NCBI GenBank assembly: GCA_026874595.1 | Contig: CM049320.1 | Span: 42,726,714-42,790,713, forward strand | Length of the DNA: 64,000 nucleotides | Direction: 5' to 3' | Source of the DNA: Sipunculus nudus | Lineage: Eukaryota; Annelida; Sipuncula; Golfingiida; Sipunculidae | Program-made: the position numbers and the translations under genes | Shown: positions 62,440-64,000 of the stretch, piece by piece | Position numbering within the stretch: position 1 is the stretch's first letter | How the letters are laid out: every line of letters begins with the position of its first letter | The notes under the pieces: generated by a model | The model's database searches: none | Told to the model about the DNA's origin: nothing | The model's input: the letters and a program-made list of their open reading frames with translations, nothing else

Positions 62440-64000
62440 ACACATGAGACGTACATATCAATATTTTTGCATTTCGTCATAAAAGCTTAACCTGATTGGT
62501 TGTCCCAAAGTAGGTCACAATTACATCAGAGTTATAAGTGTTCTTCCTAACTATTGTGAGATCTGATTGGACAAAAGTGCTATGGAAAATCCGAAGTCTG
62601 ACCTGACATGCATCCAGTTATAGACTGACTGACCTACAGTGCTATTTCCAAACTCTTATAAACATAATCTGCCTGCCTCATCATAGAAACCAATTTAGAG
62701 CTAATTTTTGAGAGTACATTTAGGCTCTACAAACATACTGAATTACCATTAGGTACTTGGTCGTCTGATGAACATTAATAATTCTTTGGCTCTGTCTGAA
62801 TATCAGAACAGACTGAAACTGTAATTGATCTTCATTTGCCTCTAAAGTAAATTTTAGATGAAATATTGTAATATTCCTTTAAATATATGTCAAGTCACAT
62901 ATACACCCTTTCATACTCCAAAACACTACAATGCTATAAACTCAGACCAGTACTACAATCACTTGGATGAAGTCATACTGCAGGCACATGTATTATCTAG
63001 TTAATTTATATACATATTCTTTTGAAACTATTATTTTAATACTTGTCTGTTATTTCATAGTACGAATTTTGCAGACCTTCATTCAGTATCTAAAATTATG
63101 TTAATTTATATTTTGAAAATTAAATGAACCATTTTTTCATGATATTAATTTATTTGATTATATAATATGAGAATATAAGTAATTGTTCATATTTTATTAT
63201 TTAATATCTGAAATTTTGATATCAAATAATTAGATCCTGTTATGTACAAAATTTAAAGTACAGGATTGTTTAATACCAAATTTATTGTGAAAGTGATTTA
63301 AATATTTTATTTGTTTTGTAAAATTGATGTAAGTTCAAATCACTCTCAATATTCCTAAATTATCCTATGCTTGTTTTGCTGCAATGAAGAAGGGCATGCC
63401 TGAAGAATAAAAGCCATGCTTGCTTCCATTATTGTAAAGTTTACCACCTCTCTGTTCACTCTCGAGATGTATTATGTGATGGAATAAAACATGGCATCAC
63501 ATCCAAATGAACATAAACACCTGAGAAGATGGGGTACTTTTGTCTCCAGTTTGGTTCTGTCCAGAATCTTTTAACGGGATATATTTATAAGGATTTGGAA
63601 ACAGGACACAGCCCTACATAAATTCCTCTCCTGATACATACATAAAGGATTGAATTGTCAGCTTTGATACTAAATAATAATATGCAATAATCATGAATAA
63701 TTCCTCTGGAGACAATTTTTAGTTACACTGAAAATCTTTATTTATTGACTATGAGAACGAAGATTAAATCTAAATGGAAGTATGTACTATCAAATAAATT
63801 TATGTGAAATATATATGAAAATAATATAAAATGTTTAAGTATGCATATAATTATAAATCAGTATTTTACATATGCCAAGGCCTTTACAATGGGTCGCTTT
63901 AAATTACATGTATTTTTAGTTCATACAATTATCTTATAATATCGACTTGAAACACCCAAATAACGATCAGTGAGGTTTCAAAATATAAAAAAAATACAGA
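62440..64000. other. Gene-free AT-rich end of window
   Basis: No gene, splice-supported exon or bounded repeat recognised. Confidence 0.5.

Overview
The window looks like nuclear DNA of a bivalve mollusc or a close relative. It is AT-rich, intron-rich and full of TA microsatellites, minisatellites and decayed transposons. Several repeat types resemble those common in bivalve genomes: a tandem-core element ending in a hairpin like the bivalve 'pearl' elements, repeats with a TGGCGCC core, and CR1-like and Gypsy remnants. The species cannot be named from the sequence. I see no bacterial operon, rRNA gene, complete tRNA gene or CRISPR array.

One real gene is present, on the minus strand from 35958 down to 937. 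Twenty exons can be joined with consistent reading phase into 716 codons. They encode a signal peptide, an F-type-lectin/discoidin-like module, two EGF-like repeats, four tiny symmetric stalk exons, one transmembrane helix, a juxtamembrane segment and a tyrosine phosphatase domain. That domain has a WPD loop, the [10 protein letters not shown] active site (Cys627, Arg633) and a Q-loop. The gene is therefore a receptor-type tyrosine phosphatase with a lectin/EGF ectodomain. Phase is open after the last exon seen, so a second phosphatase domain or the C-terminus may lie beyond position 1.

The most striking structure is at 1785-3968. An 83-bp minisatellite of about 26 copies is built from the 3' end of the active-site exon plus the start of its intron, so each copy repeats the exon end and most repeat the splice donor. 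Two EGF exon fossils (27371-27446, 13985-14052) and the four micro-exons show that the ectodomain has been remodelled by exon duplication and loss. A 15-bp minisatellite (36010-36590) lies directly upstream of the start codon.

The introns hold a solo Gypsy LTR (15453-16290), a 2-kb hAT-like element with target-site duplication (17272-19284), a CR1-like RT tail (20683-21073), a pearl-like element (22565-23306), tandem duplications (23836-24709, 7735-9165) and a direct/inverted repeat array (28430-30650).

From about 36.6 kb to 64 kb no host gene was recognised. This part is a transposon graveyard: a 1.06-kb terminal-inverted-repeat element (37045-38104), a broken Gypsy gag-pol (42118-43820) with a 3' LTR (44449-45342), a 2.48-kb element with 8-bp target duplication (47627-50105), nested inverted-repeat elements (51520-55650), a small Mutator-like MITE with a perfect 10-bp duplication (55871-56062), fold-back elements (56200-56692, 59504-60042) and several tandem-repeat families.
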